In this document: one piece after another, positions 9,264 through 21,400 of the stretch
Position numbering within the stretch: the first letter of the stretch is position 1
How the letters are laid out: the number at the start of each line of letters is the position of its first letter
DNA from: Semisulcospira habei
Taxonomy: Eukaryota > Mollusca > Gastropoda > Semisulcospiridae
Length of the DNA stretch: 64,000 nt
NCBI GenBank assembly: GCA_036245525.1
Contig: BTPG01000002.1
Span: 162,500,876 to 162,564,875, forward strand
Direction of reading: 5' to 3'
Notes under the pieces: model-generated
The model's input: the letters and a program-made list of their open reading frames with translations, nothing else
What the model was told of the DNA's origin: nothing
The model's database searches: none
Translations under genes and position numbers: made by a program

Positions 9264-10068
9264 TGTGTGTACGCTACAGACACTGTAGTACGCAGTAAAC
9301 CGAGACACCTCACAAAACCTGTTCTACGAGTCTTCGTGTTGGAGCGCTAAAAAAAGAAATTTCACGTTCTGAAAAGTCAGAAAACTTTTTCAAGCTCAGA
9401 TAAAACCGGATAAGATCTTATAATGTATTCACGGTATTTCAATTTTATCCGGCTGAGTGGTTATGACGTCAGCTGTCATACCGGTTATCTGTTGGCTGTA
9501 TGTGTGTTTTTTTTTGTGTGTGTCTGTGTTAGTGTATATTATGTGTTTGTGTATCTGTGTGTGTGTATATGTGTGTGTTTGTGTGTGTGTATTTATGTGT
9601 TTGTGTGTGTGTACGTGTATGTTTATTCATGTGTTTGTGTGTGTGTGTATGTGTGTGTCAGTGCGTGTGTGTGTCAGTGCGTGTGTGTGTGTGTGTGTTT
9701 GCGTATGCAACGTGGTGTAATGCTCAGAAATTTAACTCACAGTCCTGTTTAAGTGAATAACGCAGTCAATATGGCTTTATCATAACAAGCCATTATGCTT
9801 GAGAAAGGCTTTTGTCCACGCATGTACTGATTCAAAGAGCCGTGTACTTGTTTGCACTCATGTATTCAAGTCACAACGACCCAACCATAATTGAAACCTC
9901 TCTGCTTGTTTTGTGAATGTGTGTTTATGTTAGTATGTACGTACGTGTGTGCGTGTGTGTGTGTGTCAGTGTGTGTACGTGTGTGTTTGCTTGTGTGTGT
10001 GTGTGCATACGTGTGTGTGTGTGCATACGTGTTTGTGTATGTGTGTATGTGTGTGTGTGTGCGTGTAC
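8663..10068. repeat. cluster of four long TG-rich arrays
   Basis: Imperfect TG arrays at about 8663-8757, 9137-9262, 9498-9703 and 9918-10068, with interspersed TGCGTG, TGTATG and TGTTTG. Cys/Val-rich open frames across them are artefacts. Related non-repetitive spacers recur: 8950-9105 and 10067-10190 share a TGTACAC-AGGTTTAA start and a TGTAAACATATTC block. Confidence 0.93.
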
Positions 10069-10565
10069 ACCAGGTTTAAGACTAGTCAAGGCTGGCACAT
10101 CTGTTTATAATAGAACGGTGCCTGACCTTGTACTGTGTGTAAACATATTCGGAGTATACATAAGACGGCAGTCACCTTTTCAGAAATTGTACTTGCAGTA
10201 AAATAATATTAAACAGGACCAGTCAGCTTACTCGCTATGAGAGAGCTAACAAAAAAAGTTTACTAATACTTGTAAACGCGGGTTCAGTACGCCTGGAGTC
10301 TGAGGTTCTTGAGGATCTGACCTGTGTCCACTTATAAAAATCTAGGCTCGTGAGAATCTTAGACTATGTAAAACCCCATATACTCGGTACAAGGCAACCA
10401 GATACTGGAGGTTTTACCGTCTACAGTCGATTTTAACTTCCTGGTTCAGTGTGTACCGTAGCCATGAATGCAGAGCTGTAATGGTAAAGTTCATAAACAT
10501 GGCCATGGTCGCGATTTTTTTAATTAACAGTGTATGATTAGGTGTTCATAGAGACAATAGTTATA

Positions 10566-10770
10566 GAGATAGATACTAAGAGATTTAAAAGATAATTAGA
10601 TCAATAAGGCCGCATCGGTCATGCTCGTCAGTTTTTAAAAATCAAAGGGTTGATTCAGAAATAACGGGGGTGTAATGGGGTCAAAATTTTAATATTAAAA
10701 ATGACGTAATTTAATGACCGATGCGTCATTATTGAATTCATTGTCTTTTAAATCTCTTAGTATCTATCTC
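10566..10770. mobile_element. 205-bp MITE with ~56-bp terminal inverted repeats
   Basis: The left arm 10566-10621 starts GAGATAGATACTAAGAGATT and ends GCATCGGTCA; the right arm 10715-10770 is its inverted copy with few mismatches. The 93-base centre is AT-rich with no coding capacity. This is a non-autonomous DNA-transposon derivative; the superfamily is not clear and no convincing target duplication was seen. Confidence 0.85.
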
Positions 10771-10925
10771 TCAAGATTGACTGCAGCCATGATAATCAGA
10801 GGTTGTTCATGTTCTTCCAGTCCAGAATAAAGGAATGACTGCCTACTTTGTTAAGCATTTGACTCCCAGAACTAAATGACTTCTCTAGAAATGAAATTAT
10901 CTATTTCTGGGAGTCAAAAGGTTAA

Positions 10926-11397
10926 CCCTTATCATTTGGAATACACCAGTGTGTGAAATAAGTTTGACTAAAATAGTTCAAGGGTGGTGCCAGAATAGCT
11001 TGGCCATTCACCTGTATTTGCCTTTTTAAAACTCTCCCTACTGTCTGCACTGCCTGTAGCTCTTGATATTGGATGTGTGTTGCTAAATGGTCTTAGCTTT
11101 ATTTATGCCCCATGTTGTAGGTTTATTTAATGTATTTGACCGGCTGGCGACATACATTCAATTTTCTGTTTATTTTTTTTTCACAAGCAGTGCAGGCACG
11201 TCCTGAGAAAGCCTTGTTGCTGTCGGGACGTTAAGCAATGTACAATCAATCAATCAATAGCTTGGCGATTCTAGGCACCAAGCTATTCTGGCACTACCCT
11301 TGAACTAAAGCCATTGGTCTCTATCCTTCTGTACTATAATGTAGCTTGCATATGGCAGTGTACAAATTTGAGGCTTTTAGCCTCAGTATGATATGGG
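10926..11397. mobile_element. TTAA-flanked foldback MITE, copy 1 (interrupted)
   Basis: Bounded by TTAA at 10922-10925 and 11398-11401, with outer ends CCCTTATCAT and ATGATATGGG (piggyBac-like rules). The core holds a palindrome built on AGAATAGCTTGGC / GCCAAGCTATTCT. A retroposon (11005-11255) has inserted in the palindrome. Other copies are at 37909-38122 plus 42157-42158, and 60198-60407; a short fragment is at 12618-12650. Confidence 0.85.
11005..11255 (+). mobile_element. CAAT-tailed retroposon, copy 2, nested in a MITE
   Basis: A 5'-truncated copy reading CATTCACCTGTATTTGCC to a (CAAT)3 tail. The 11-base duplication AATAGCTTGGC is at 10994-11004 and 11256-11266. Removing the insert restores the palindrome seen in the uninterrupted MITE copies. 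Confidence 0.92.
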
Positions 11398-11734
11398 TTA
11401 ATGCAACAGAATTTGTTTTGAGTGAGATGTTTATGTGAGATGGCTTATCACTAACGGCCATCATGTATGTGACTGTAGCCACCTAAATAATGGTCTAGAT
11501 CAAGACAGAGATACCTTTTGCCCCTTTAAAACTTTTCTTGAGAAAGCACCTGTCATTTAAGATCACTCTTTTTCTTGCAAAAAGGTAATTGCTAAAAACA
11601 TGTTCTCCTGTTGACTTTAGTTTGAGATGTACACTTTACACACACACTCAGAGATACCAACCCCTTTCACTACCTGACCTTATCATTTTCAAAATTTGAC
11701 AGGAAGAAATAAAATTTGATAGGAGGATTTCGCG

Positions 11735-11951
11735 TGACATCGTCTAATCCACCATGACAGATTTTGAAATCTAATTCACATGTAACACAGCGTGCACGTC
11801 CTTGTGACACTTTGGACTCGGTTATGCACGGATAGTCTTTGGAATAACGTTGCAAAAACTTCTGCTGATACACTGTTTTTGCTTTTTTCGCCTCAGCATT
11901 GCCGCTGCAATCAGCACTTTTAAGTTTTAATGATTCACTTTTATCACCCAT
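11735..11951 (-). pseudogene. BED/hAT-type zinc-finger fragment
   Basis: About 72 residues from the ATG at 11951: a lysine-rich start, then FLQRYSKDYPCI and ARCVTCELDFKICHGGLDDVTR. This matches the N-terminal zinc-binding segment of hAT-like transposases and related C2H2/BED proteins, in which a DVTRH...KH stretch normally follows. Here the expected His ligands are replaced by NPPIKFYF, so the finger is broken or truncated. No downstream transposase is seen. It lies beyond the last borealin exon found. Confidence 0.55.
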
Positions 11952-12317
11952 GCTTACAGTGTAAAACAGTGAAATCCCAAGAACTACTGAACTGAAATCA
12001 CACTATTTCTGATCATGTATATTTCAGATTCCGATTGGTAGCGGTAATCAGAGGACACTTCTGATTGGCTCATTATTTATCTCGAGGGAAACCCAATGGC
12101 TCGGCGGTATAAGAGCAGCAAAGTCAGCGAGAAATTGGTAACTTTTAGCGGACAATTTCAACACTTTTTTCGACGGAAGATCATTTATTTGGCCGTAAAA
12201 TCTTAAGAAATTAATTTTGGCGTAAGAAAATATGGTGAAATCAGAAGAGTTGGCATCTCTGGACACTACAAGAAGAATACACTATGAGAAGAATACAGAG
12301 TGTGTGCTAAGATTTAC

Positions 12318-12429
12318 CATTGTTCTTGAAGCTTTCAGTGTCTGAGAGATGTCGATGGGGCTGCCCGCCAGTGACATGACTCGCTCACCATTCTTGGGGG
12401 CCCGTGCCACTCCTGGTGTGAAGGGCAAG
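12318..12429 (-). CDS. CDCA8: CDCA8 coding exon 7
   Basis: 112 bases, acceptor TTTCTCACAG, donor ATG|GTAAAT. Starts in phase 2 (completing an Asn codon) and ends in phase 0. Encodes [18 protein letters not shown] and [16 protein letters not shown]. The last borealin exon recognised in the window. Confidence 0.85.
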
Positions 12430-15400
12430 CTGTGAGAAAGAAAATAAGTACAGCTGTCATCAGCATCTAGCCCTTTGATTTAGACAATTAGGGATGAACG
12501 ATTGGAAGAGAAGCACCACGATAAATTACTACAGCTTTTATGATCGATTCATCTCTCTCCACTTCACTCAACTCATTCACTCCTGCAACAATACAACAGA
12601 AGATGTATGAACCATGATAGTTCAAGGGTGGTGCCAGAATAGCCTGGTGACTGACCCTTTGTGCAGTGTTAAACATATAATTAGTCCCTTCACTGCCAGT
12701 AAACAAAGATTGTACCTCTGATTCTCCCCCCCCCCCCCCACCCCCTGTCCAGACACCCCTTGAAGTATTGTAATGTGACTACAATATAAATGTGTGATGA
12801 TGTCATGTAGCTAGAGTGGTTCGGTCATATCACTGTCACCTAACATGTCACCAAATCTAGGTGACAAATCGTTATTAGTACGCAAAAATCATGTACTTAT
12901 ATACTAGACATGCAGCTATAAGTCCAACAAGATGGGATGATTCATAACCCACAAAGCACCTTCTATATGTATGAGAGCTGTCCTCACTGTCAATGGTCTC
13001 TACCTTTTGTCTTTGACCTGATTCTGATGTTGAATCATCTTTTATTGAAAAAGTCTTGCAGATCTGCCAATGCGTCAAGTGAGTTCTGTAAGGGGCGCTG
13101 GACATACGCATCATTGATTTGTCAAACGTCATTTGTCATGACATAAGTTTCAGTTTTTACGTAATTTTATATTTTACATGATATGAGTTTCACTTTCCCT
13201 TCATAGACTTGAGAAAATGGTCACAAAACTAGAACTTCATGGTACAATTTCAGTTTTGCTATAATTTGTGTGAAAGCAGGTTGACTTTACCTAGCTACAT
13301 GATATACTGTGGAGTAATGTGGAATACTGTGGAGTAATGCAAGACCGTTCCCACCCAGGTATGCATCCTGTCACTCTGGTCCTGACGCCTCTAAACATCC
13401 AAGCAGAAGACTGTGAGGCACTCGGGGGCGTTTCGATCAGTATTCATAGTTATTAACTACAGGCTCCAATTTACTCATCAGGGAACCGGCCTACAATTCT
13501 CAGTCCAGTCCTTGGTGTATTCCTCTGTGTCACATTTTATTCCTTACATTAGGACATGGTAATTGTTGTCCGTGTAGTCCATGCATGTAAATGTAGTCCT
13601 GTGTTACGATTGTGGTTGTGTTGTCCTGTGAGAGCATGCATGTGTTAATTGTAGGAAACGATCCGATATTTATTTGAGCTATTACGGTTACGTATCACGT
13701 ACCTTTTTAGTGAGATTCTATATTGTTCGTCCATGATAGCGGTTTTCATTTTGTTATGATATGTTAATTTTAGTCCGGAAGCTTCTAGGAAAGTCGTACG
13801 GAGAAGAGCGGTTGATTTTTGTTCTGCATAGATTAGTTGAGAATGAACCAGAACGTTCGAATCAGGGTCGCGCTGTCTAGTGACATCGTACATGTGACGT
13901 CAGAAGAGTAAGAAACATTTCGCTACTTTGTTTTATAGACGAGTCATAGTTGTTTACTGTTCGCGTGAAGTTGGCAGCCAGTCTGTACAGTTTTTGAAAG
14001 ATTGTGTAAGTTCTGGAAGATTCCGACTAGGTCGTGAACTGCCTGCCATACTTTTGTGAGATGTTATTTTACATTAGGATTTGGAGCTGAAATGAGCAGC
14101 CAAATTTTTGTAGCCTATTGTAGTTATTCCAGAAAATTCTTTCTTAATTAATATTTATGAGTTTCAGTTACGGGTTCCATTCTGATTGGTTGCGTTGAAT
14201 GATTTTCTTGGATTATTCTAGAAAGTTGTCTTACTATATAACGTTGGTGCTAGGAAAGCGCAGAGGTACATTGTCTTGCATTGTCAGTTGTAGAGACACA
14301 CAGTTTATCGTGGGTACGTGGCCCGTATAGGGTGTACATTGTGAGAGACGCATCGTAACGGTGGTTTACATTGTGTGAGGAACTTTTGTGTCGCCAGTGT
14401 TGACATTTGCAGAAGAGACTTTGTATCAGTGTTGGTGCATTTGGAAATGCATTGTGTGGAGATCGCATCGCTGAATTAAAATATTGTTGGAACTGTTACT
14501 CCAGTATTGTCTACATCCTTAAGCCACGTGTGACGGGTTGCAGCTGAATGCGGTTTATTTAAAAGAACCTTACGTGCGTGCGTCTGTTGTGTTTATCATA
14601 CTATGACTACAACCCCACCATGTAACATCCTGACGTGGCATTACTGATGTCAAGTAAGAACACTTTCAAATCCTTGCAGTATTCCGGACGCGGCATTATT
14701 GATGTCAAGTATGATCGCTTTCAAATCCTTGCAGGGTCCAATAGTGCAATAATGCTCATGTCGGGATACGATTGTATCGCCACGTCTTGTTCCCTCGGCA
14801 CTTGTGCCTGTCAGGTCCAAGGTCATGTCCTGCTCAGCGGGGCTTAGCCGTGATAAGACACCAGGAAGGGTTGGGAGTCTGCGTATATGGACATGGGCCC
14901 GTCATATTCTTTGTTTATTAATTCGTCCGTTTTGACGGATCAATCACAGACTTAGCGTCGTTGTTGTTTCTCAGTGTGTGTTTGCCTGGTGTTGTGGATT
15001 AAAGTTGGTGTTGTGTTGTTTTGTGGTCAATGCGAAGTAGGCAGTCTCCGTTTCCGACTGCTGTGCCTCTATTCTTAGTCTGTGTTGTACACACAGTGAT
15101 TTGCCTTCCTCGTTGGCGGGAGATAAGTCTTTCAGCAAACAGTATGACGTCATAGCGTGTAGCGATTCATGACAGATGTCACTTTGTTGAGAGTTTTGCC
15201 GTGGGGGGATGGGGGGTGGGGGGCGGGGGGTGGGGCTGCTGGGCCGATTGTTGACCTCGGTTGAGCTGGCTCACACGTGTCTTGTTATAACAGCAGAATA
15301 TAACTTTAAGCTGCTTTTAAAGCATCAACTGTGAGATATGCACCACGGCAACACCCCGTATCATCTACACAGAGGGCAATACTACAAACACCAGTCTGTC

Positions 15401-18400
15401 GTATGTGCGGCAACACAGCCACACAAACAGCCGGCATCGTCTACAAACACGAACACACTGAGAAACAACGACGATGCATCAGGAATACTGCAAGGATTTG
15501 AAAGCATTCGTACTTGACATCAATAATGCCATGTTAGGACTACATTTACTTCTCTTTTTCCTTCTCTCTCTCTATCTCTCTCTTTCCCTCTCTTCCCCCC
15601 TCCCCCCCCCCCCCCTTTCACACTTCTCTCTCTCCCTCTTTCTCTTTATGCTTTTTCCCTTACCCTTCTTCCACTTCCTCCCCCCCCCCTCCGTCTCTCT
15701 CCCTCCCCCCCCCCCCCCTATGTCTCTCCCCCCCCTCCCCCCCCCCCACCCGGATTTTTTTGTTTTTTTTTAGTTACCCTTGAAGATAGTTTCACAACTA
15801 CCTACTCTCCACTTATACCAATATTCTCTTACTGAATTTGATTATTTGCTTTGTTTCAATGATATTACTTGTTGCGTACCATGCTAAATGCTGGGAGGGT
15901 TTTCCCGGGGTCCTCCCGTTTTTCCCCGAGGTAGCCTTCAACTTGAAGGCTATATAAAGTTTGCCTTCGATTGGTGTTTAGCAAGCTTTGTGTATTAGAC
16001 ACTCGGCCTACTTCGTGCCCAAGGGTACTCCCCGTTTGTTCTCTCTCTCTCTCTCTGGCCTCAAACACACGCATTTACTTTTGCTCGCTCCTGCGCGTGC
16101 TTACACTCTCTTGTCTCTCGTGTTCAGTTTCTCTCCGAGTCTCTTATGATTTTTTCGTTGACGTCATTTTTACTTTTTCCACACTTTTGTTCTTCCTTTT
16201 CTTTTATGTCACCTCCTTCAGTTGCCACATTCCTTTTGCGAATGAAGATAAGTAGCGGCTAATCTCTCTGTCTATTTTGACAAAGGGTATTTACCCGAAA
16301 TATTAATAAATTGTGTTGTGTCTTTTCTAAGCGTGTTTCTTTCTCCGTTGGGTACTTCTTTTTATTTACATGCATGGACTACATGGACAACAATTACCAT
16401 GTCCTAATGTAAGGAATAAAATGCGACACAGAGAAATACACCAAGGACAGGACTGAGAATTGTAGGCCGGTTCCCTGATGAGTAAATTGGAGCCTGTAGT
16501 TAATAACTACGAATACCGATCGAAACGCCCCCGAGTGCCTCACAGTCTTCTGCTCAGATATTTAGAGGCGTCAGGACCAGAGTGACAGGATGCATACCTG
16601 GGTGGGAACGGTCTTGCATTACTCCAAGGGACCAGAGCGACAGGATGCATACCTGGGTGGGACCGGTCTTGCATTACTCCAAAGTACATGGGTGACCTGC
16701 ATGCTCTTCTGGAAGCGCGTCAATGTGTGTGTCCATGTTAGTGTGTGCGCTCCAAACATCTCAAAGAGGCACAGATCCTCATGCGTCTCGAGGGCACATG
16801 AGCATCTATTCCTCCTGGAGATGCGCTCATGTTTGTGTGAGAGAGAGAGAGAGAGCCGCACGCGTGAGAGAGAATGACCTCATATTTAGAGTATTATGTC
16901 GATGTCTGCGTGGTGACGGAGTTGCCTCTTTTATGTCACCGCCAATGTCTTTCTCTAGAAGTAAAGGTTTGTTTAGTGTTTTAATTCTTTTCTGAAATTT
17001 TTTTTTTTTTTACTAAAGAAGTTGAAAGGATACAAAGCTGGCTAACGAACTCATCCAATGTCTTTCTCCAAACTAGCTATAGGCAAAAGTTCAAGTAAAT
17101 ATGACAAAAATTACGGACTCTAATCTGGGTCAACTGACTTACTATAAACGGTTGTTTATGTCTTCAATGAGACATTCAATTACAATATGCTCGGAGGTTC
17201 TCTTAGCCACCCACTTAAGAAAGTATTTCGCCAAGTTTCAAACTTGTGTACAGAAATATCGGAAATTCTCTTGTTTACATAGACATACGCACACACATAC
17301 AACGCACATACATACGGCGCCAAGTACGTTCAGCAGTGAGGTTAGCGTAACTAGACATGACGTAATTTGTATCTTGTTACTTCAATTGTTTAAGGTTTAG
17401 CCTGCGGACTTTGACATTATGGACATGCTATTAAATTCGACCCGACCTAAAAAGTACCTTCTATAAATAGAAGGGACTTAAAAATGAATGCGCACTGCAA
17501 ACAGGTTGTATGCTGCAAGCTTCTATGACCAGATTAGAATAACAAAGCACTCACTTGATGTCAAATTTGGGTGTGATGGCGGGTGTGTCCCACACGGCTG
17601 GCAGCTGGCGGGTGGCTGGAGTCTGAAACCTGGCCCTGCCATGAGCAAAAGTAGTTATATATAATTATATACCCACTCCATAAAATGTCACCTTCTTTGA
17701 CACTTGCACTGATTTATGGTATAACAGGAAAATTAATATTCATAAACTTGCTCGATATACTTTCCTTCCCCCGAAAGATTCAGTCTTGATGCTTGCCTCT
17801 GTCAAAACAATAACGCTAAATATGCTCAAACTGTCACATTAACAAGCTCCTTTTGCGCACTAGTAATGAAATACTTCTTAGTGTGTACATACGCTCAAAA
17901 TTTCTTTCTCATACACACACATAAACAGAGAAGAGACTGCAGCAAATACGCGAACCAAATCCATACTAATGAGATTGACGACACTGATGTCCGCTAGTGG
18001 TAAGTGACAACCTTAGAAAAGTACTAAATAAACAAACCTGCCGGCATTTTCTATCATTAGCCACGTTCTAATTACAATCAGACTTTACTCAACATGCACG
18101 ATTATAGAAAGCACTGATGTCTACACAAACGAAATCTCCACGCTGAGTCAGTCGAAAGTCCAATATCTTGGTACACAACATAGGTCACCAACTGGACAGA
18201 GATGAACACACATTGGAAGTATCACACCCAGGTTCATAAATAGACAAAGTTATTAATGTCTGTGGTCGCATCTAAGGTAGTTTATCTGCCCGTTTTCTCC
18301 AACATTGGAGGTGTGCGAGAGGGAATTTGCGCTATGAAACATGTTCAGCAGTGTCAGATTTGCTGGGTTCTGTATGTTTTAAGCATATGTTTGGTGTTGG

Positions 18401-21400
18401 ATGGTAAAGTTCCTTCAGCCTATGTCTATTTAAAATTTAAGTCATGTCACCTCCTTTGCAACATTTCAGAAAAGTCTGACGTGAACTCCAGACTATGCGG
18501 GCCCTAGATTGTGACGTCAAAGTGTTTTGTGGTGACATGATTTTTCCAGCATGTGTAGTACACACAGTCCTCAGTCCTTTTGAGGACTCTCGCAGAGCTA
18601 ACCTTAAGGACAAACGGTTCAGGAGAAAAAACCGAGTTGCCGTAACTCAGAACCCTGACCAGACCTTCCCCTGCAGCCACTGCGGTCGAACCTGCCTGTC
18701 CCGGATTGGCCTCCGCAGCCACGAAAATGCCTGCAGACGACGTGGGCAAGCCCTATAGAATCTTCGTTCGCGAAGTCAAGCCAAGAAAAAAAAAAAAAAA
18801 AAAAAAGTACACACAGTGCCACTATCAATGTCCCCGAAGGGGTAAAGTTCGCCATGTCTCAGAACAAATAAAAAAAACATGAAAATGCCCAGCAAAACAC
18901 TGCACAGCTTGAATCAACCTGGGTGTAAATCTATGCAGCGTAAATTTGTGATGTCACTATTCCATTGAGATATTTGTATTTGAGTAAATTCAAGCCTTTG
19001 TCGATTTATGCTGAGTGGAGTCATGCTGTGAAGATTCACGCTGAGTTTATTTAGTTCTAAAAATAAATGGAAAATCAGAGGAACACATTTGCACTAGGTA
19101 GATGTATGCCTGGGTGGATTTGCACTGAGTACATTTCGGTGGATTTGCACTGAGTACATTTTGGTGGGTAGTGTCAAGCTGGAAAGTTTTATGTCCAAAT
19201 GTAGCGAAATTGACCACGTCAGCACCAATGGCGGTAATCAGGACTTTGGTAAAGTTTTGTTTTGGACTGGGTACATACATTATACTGAGCAGCATTTTGC
19301 TTGATATAGTGCAGACAGACAGATGTGATTACTTGACTTGAATCAAACTGTCCTCGTCTTATGACTCGGACATTTTGATTCAGGTCTCATAATCACATCT
19401 GCAGGATTTTGCTTGATATAGTGCCGATAGACAGATGTGCTTACTTGACCCAAATCATAATGTCTTCGTCTTCCGACTCAGTCATTTTGATTCGGGTCTC
19501 ATAATCACAACTGTCTCTTATCACGGACGGACCGTCGGGGGTTCTTTCTCCGGGTACTCCGGTTCTTCCACCCCCCCACCCACCCCCCAAACTTTGGTAC
19601 CGGTTTCAGGCCACTTTACAAATTTCAAATACAAGCAATCAAAAATCTCTGTAACTTCAGTAGCTGAACTGGCCCTTCGTCTGTCTTGTACTGTGTTTGT
19701 CTTAAATGGCGTAAATCCGTGTCTGTTACGTGAGTGTGCGTGTTGGGTTTCAGTTCGCGGCGCTTTGAGTCGATTAGCCCAAAAATTGAGAAAAAGCGCC
19801 TATATAATAATGGTATTATTTATTATTATTATTATTATCAGCACTATTTCAAGCAAAAAACATTGGGCTCACGCTGGCTGCACGGGTGCGCATAGGTTAA
19901 CTGTGTGAGTCATTGGCACAAAGTAAAGGTGGGGGCCCCAGGGGACGAGTTGCGTTGGTGGTGCGGGTAGTGGGGAGCTCTTACAGCGCCTCCCCCAGGA
20001 TCCCCCTAGTCTAGGGCCTCTTGGCCTTTGTGAGGCACCCTCGTGTGTAATCCCTCCGGACTAGCATATCATCCATCTATCCCAAGACCGCCCGTGCATG
20101 GTCCCTGGCCACATCCTCTCCGAGGTGACCCCAAAAACTGGGCAGCACTAGCCCCCAGGCTAAACACAGCGGATCTAGAGGAGAGAACCTCGAAAATAAA
20201 TCATTGTCCTGCTACCTTGCAGGCCTGGCCGCTTGGCTGCGGAAAGGCTAAGGGAGGAAAACCCTGACATCAAAGCCCCCGTGTCTCCGGGGAAGGCTTT
20301 TGAGCCAGAGACTAGGACAAGGACAGTCTGATATAAAACCTACGACCCGAGGACCTCGATGAAACCATCCCAGCTTGCTAGGCCATGGCAGACGAACCAA
20401 GGGTTTAAAGAGTGGGGCCAGTACTGCGCACACTGCACTCCACCAAAAAGCTCCACCGCGCAGGCTTTAGGAAACGTCCACGGACCATGACACTGACCAT
20501 TCCAAGTCCTGTAGCGATGGGCAAGGGGCGAAACGGCAGGTGAAAGATGTCACTGGAAGAAGCAGTCCCAAACCTGCATGCAGGCGGTTCAGGATATTGG
20601 TCACCTGATGTTGACCTGGGGATGACGTCACTCGGCACACCCTGAACGACCAAGCAGCCTTCTCTAGGGACAGCACTGCTTGCTCCACACGGAGAGGGGC
20701 CTAGAAAAGGTGGCCTAACCAAAGCTCATCCCCTCGCAACCCCTGTTGGCTAGCCGCGGTCAACGGGCATCTTCTCCTGCGGTCAGAAAACAAGATAAAA
20801 CAACGGATCCACTCTCATGACGACCACGACCGGACTCAACGTAGCATGCTGGAACATGTGAACCATGCTCGACACAGCAGACAGCGGACGCCCTGAACGT
20901 CGCTCCGCCCTCATTGCCCATGAATTGCGGAGGTTAAACATCGACATCGCCGCGCTCACCTCCCGGACGAAGGCAGCCTCCAAGAACTTGGCAGTGGATA
21001 CACCGTCTACTGGTCAGGCAGGCCTGCATCAGAAAGACGGCTCTCAGGCGTGGGCTTCATGGTCAAGACCTTCATTGCGACTAAGCTAGTAAACCTACCA
21101 ACGGGTCACTCTGACCGCATCATATCCATGCGCCTCCCACTGAGACACCAGCAATACGTCACCCTTCTCAGTGTGTACTCCCCAACCCTCCAGGCAGAGC
21201 CTGCAGAAAAAGACAAGTTCTACACTGACCTGCGCAGCCTCCTACAGAGCACCCCTGCAGACGACAAAGTCATCATCCTTGGCGACTTCAATGTCAGAGT
21301 GGGCCAGGACTCTGAAGCCTGGAAAGGAGTCCTTGGCAAGCATGGTGTTGGGAACTGCAATGACAATGGCCGCCTACTGTTGGAGTTCTGTGCAGAGCAG

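Larger units (their letters stand above)
13312..16690. mobile_element. ~3.4-kb unit bounded by ~270-bp inverted repeats, possible Penelope-like remnant
   Basis: The left arm (about 13312-13585) is repeated in inverted orientation at about 16370-16625. Both arms carry CTGATGAG...CGAAAC, the spacing order of a hammerhead ribozyme core (minus strand 13481-13431; plus strand 16475-16526). A further TTTTGACAAAGGGTATTTACCCGAAA stretch (core at 16277-16300) has a perfect GGGTA/TACCC stem before GAAA. Penelope-like elements carry hammerheads in repeated, sometimes inverted, LTR-like ends, which motivates the call. No reverse transcriptase or GIY-YIG ORF is present, so if the idea is right this is a deletion derivative. 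The right arm ends in a ~54-bp tandem duplication (16577-16684). Confidence 0.5.

Noticed and set aside
8541..10201. Cys/Val-rich open frames over the TG arrays
   Set aside because: They are translations of TG/GT repeats in several frames, without codon structure or homology.
15474..15773. 99-codon Leu/Pro/Ser ORF
   Set aside because: It is the translation of a pyrimidine tract.
20043..20722. Several 60-105 codon ORFs in the LINE-A 5' UTR
   Set aside because: The homologous region at 41462-41782 shows the same frames with indels; UTR sequence, not protein-coding.
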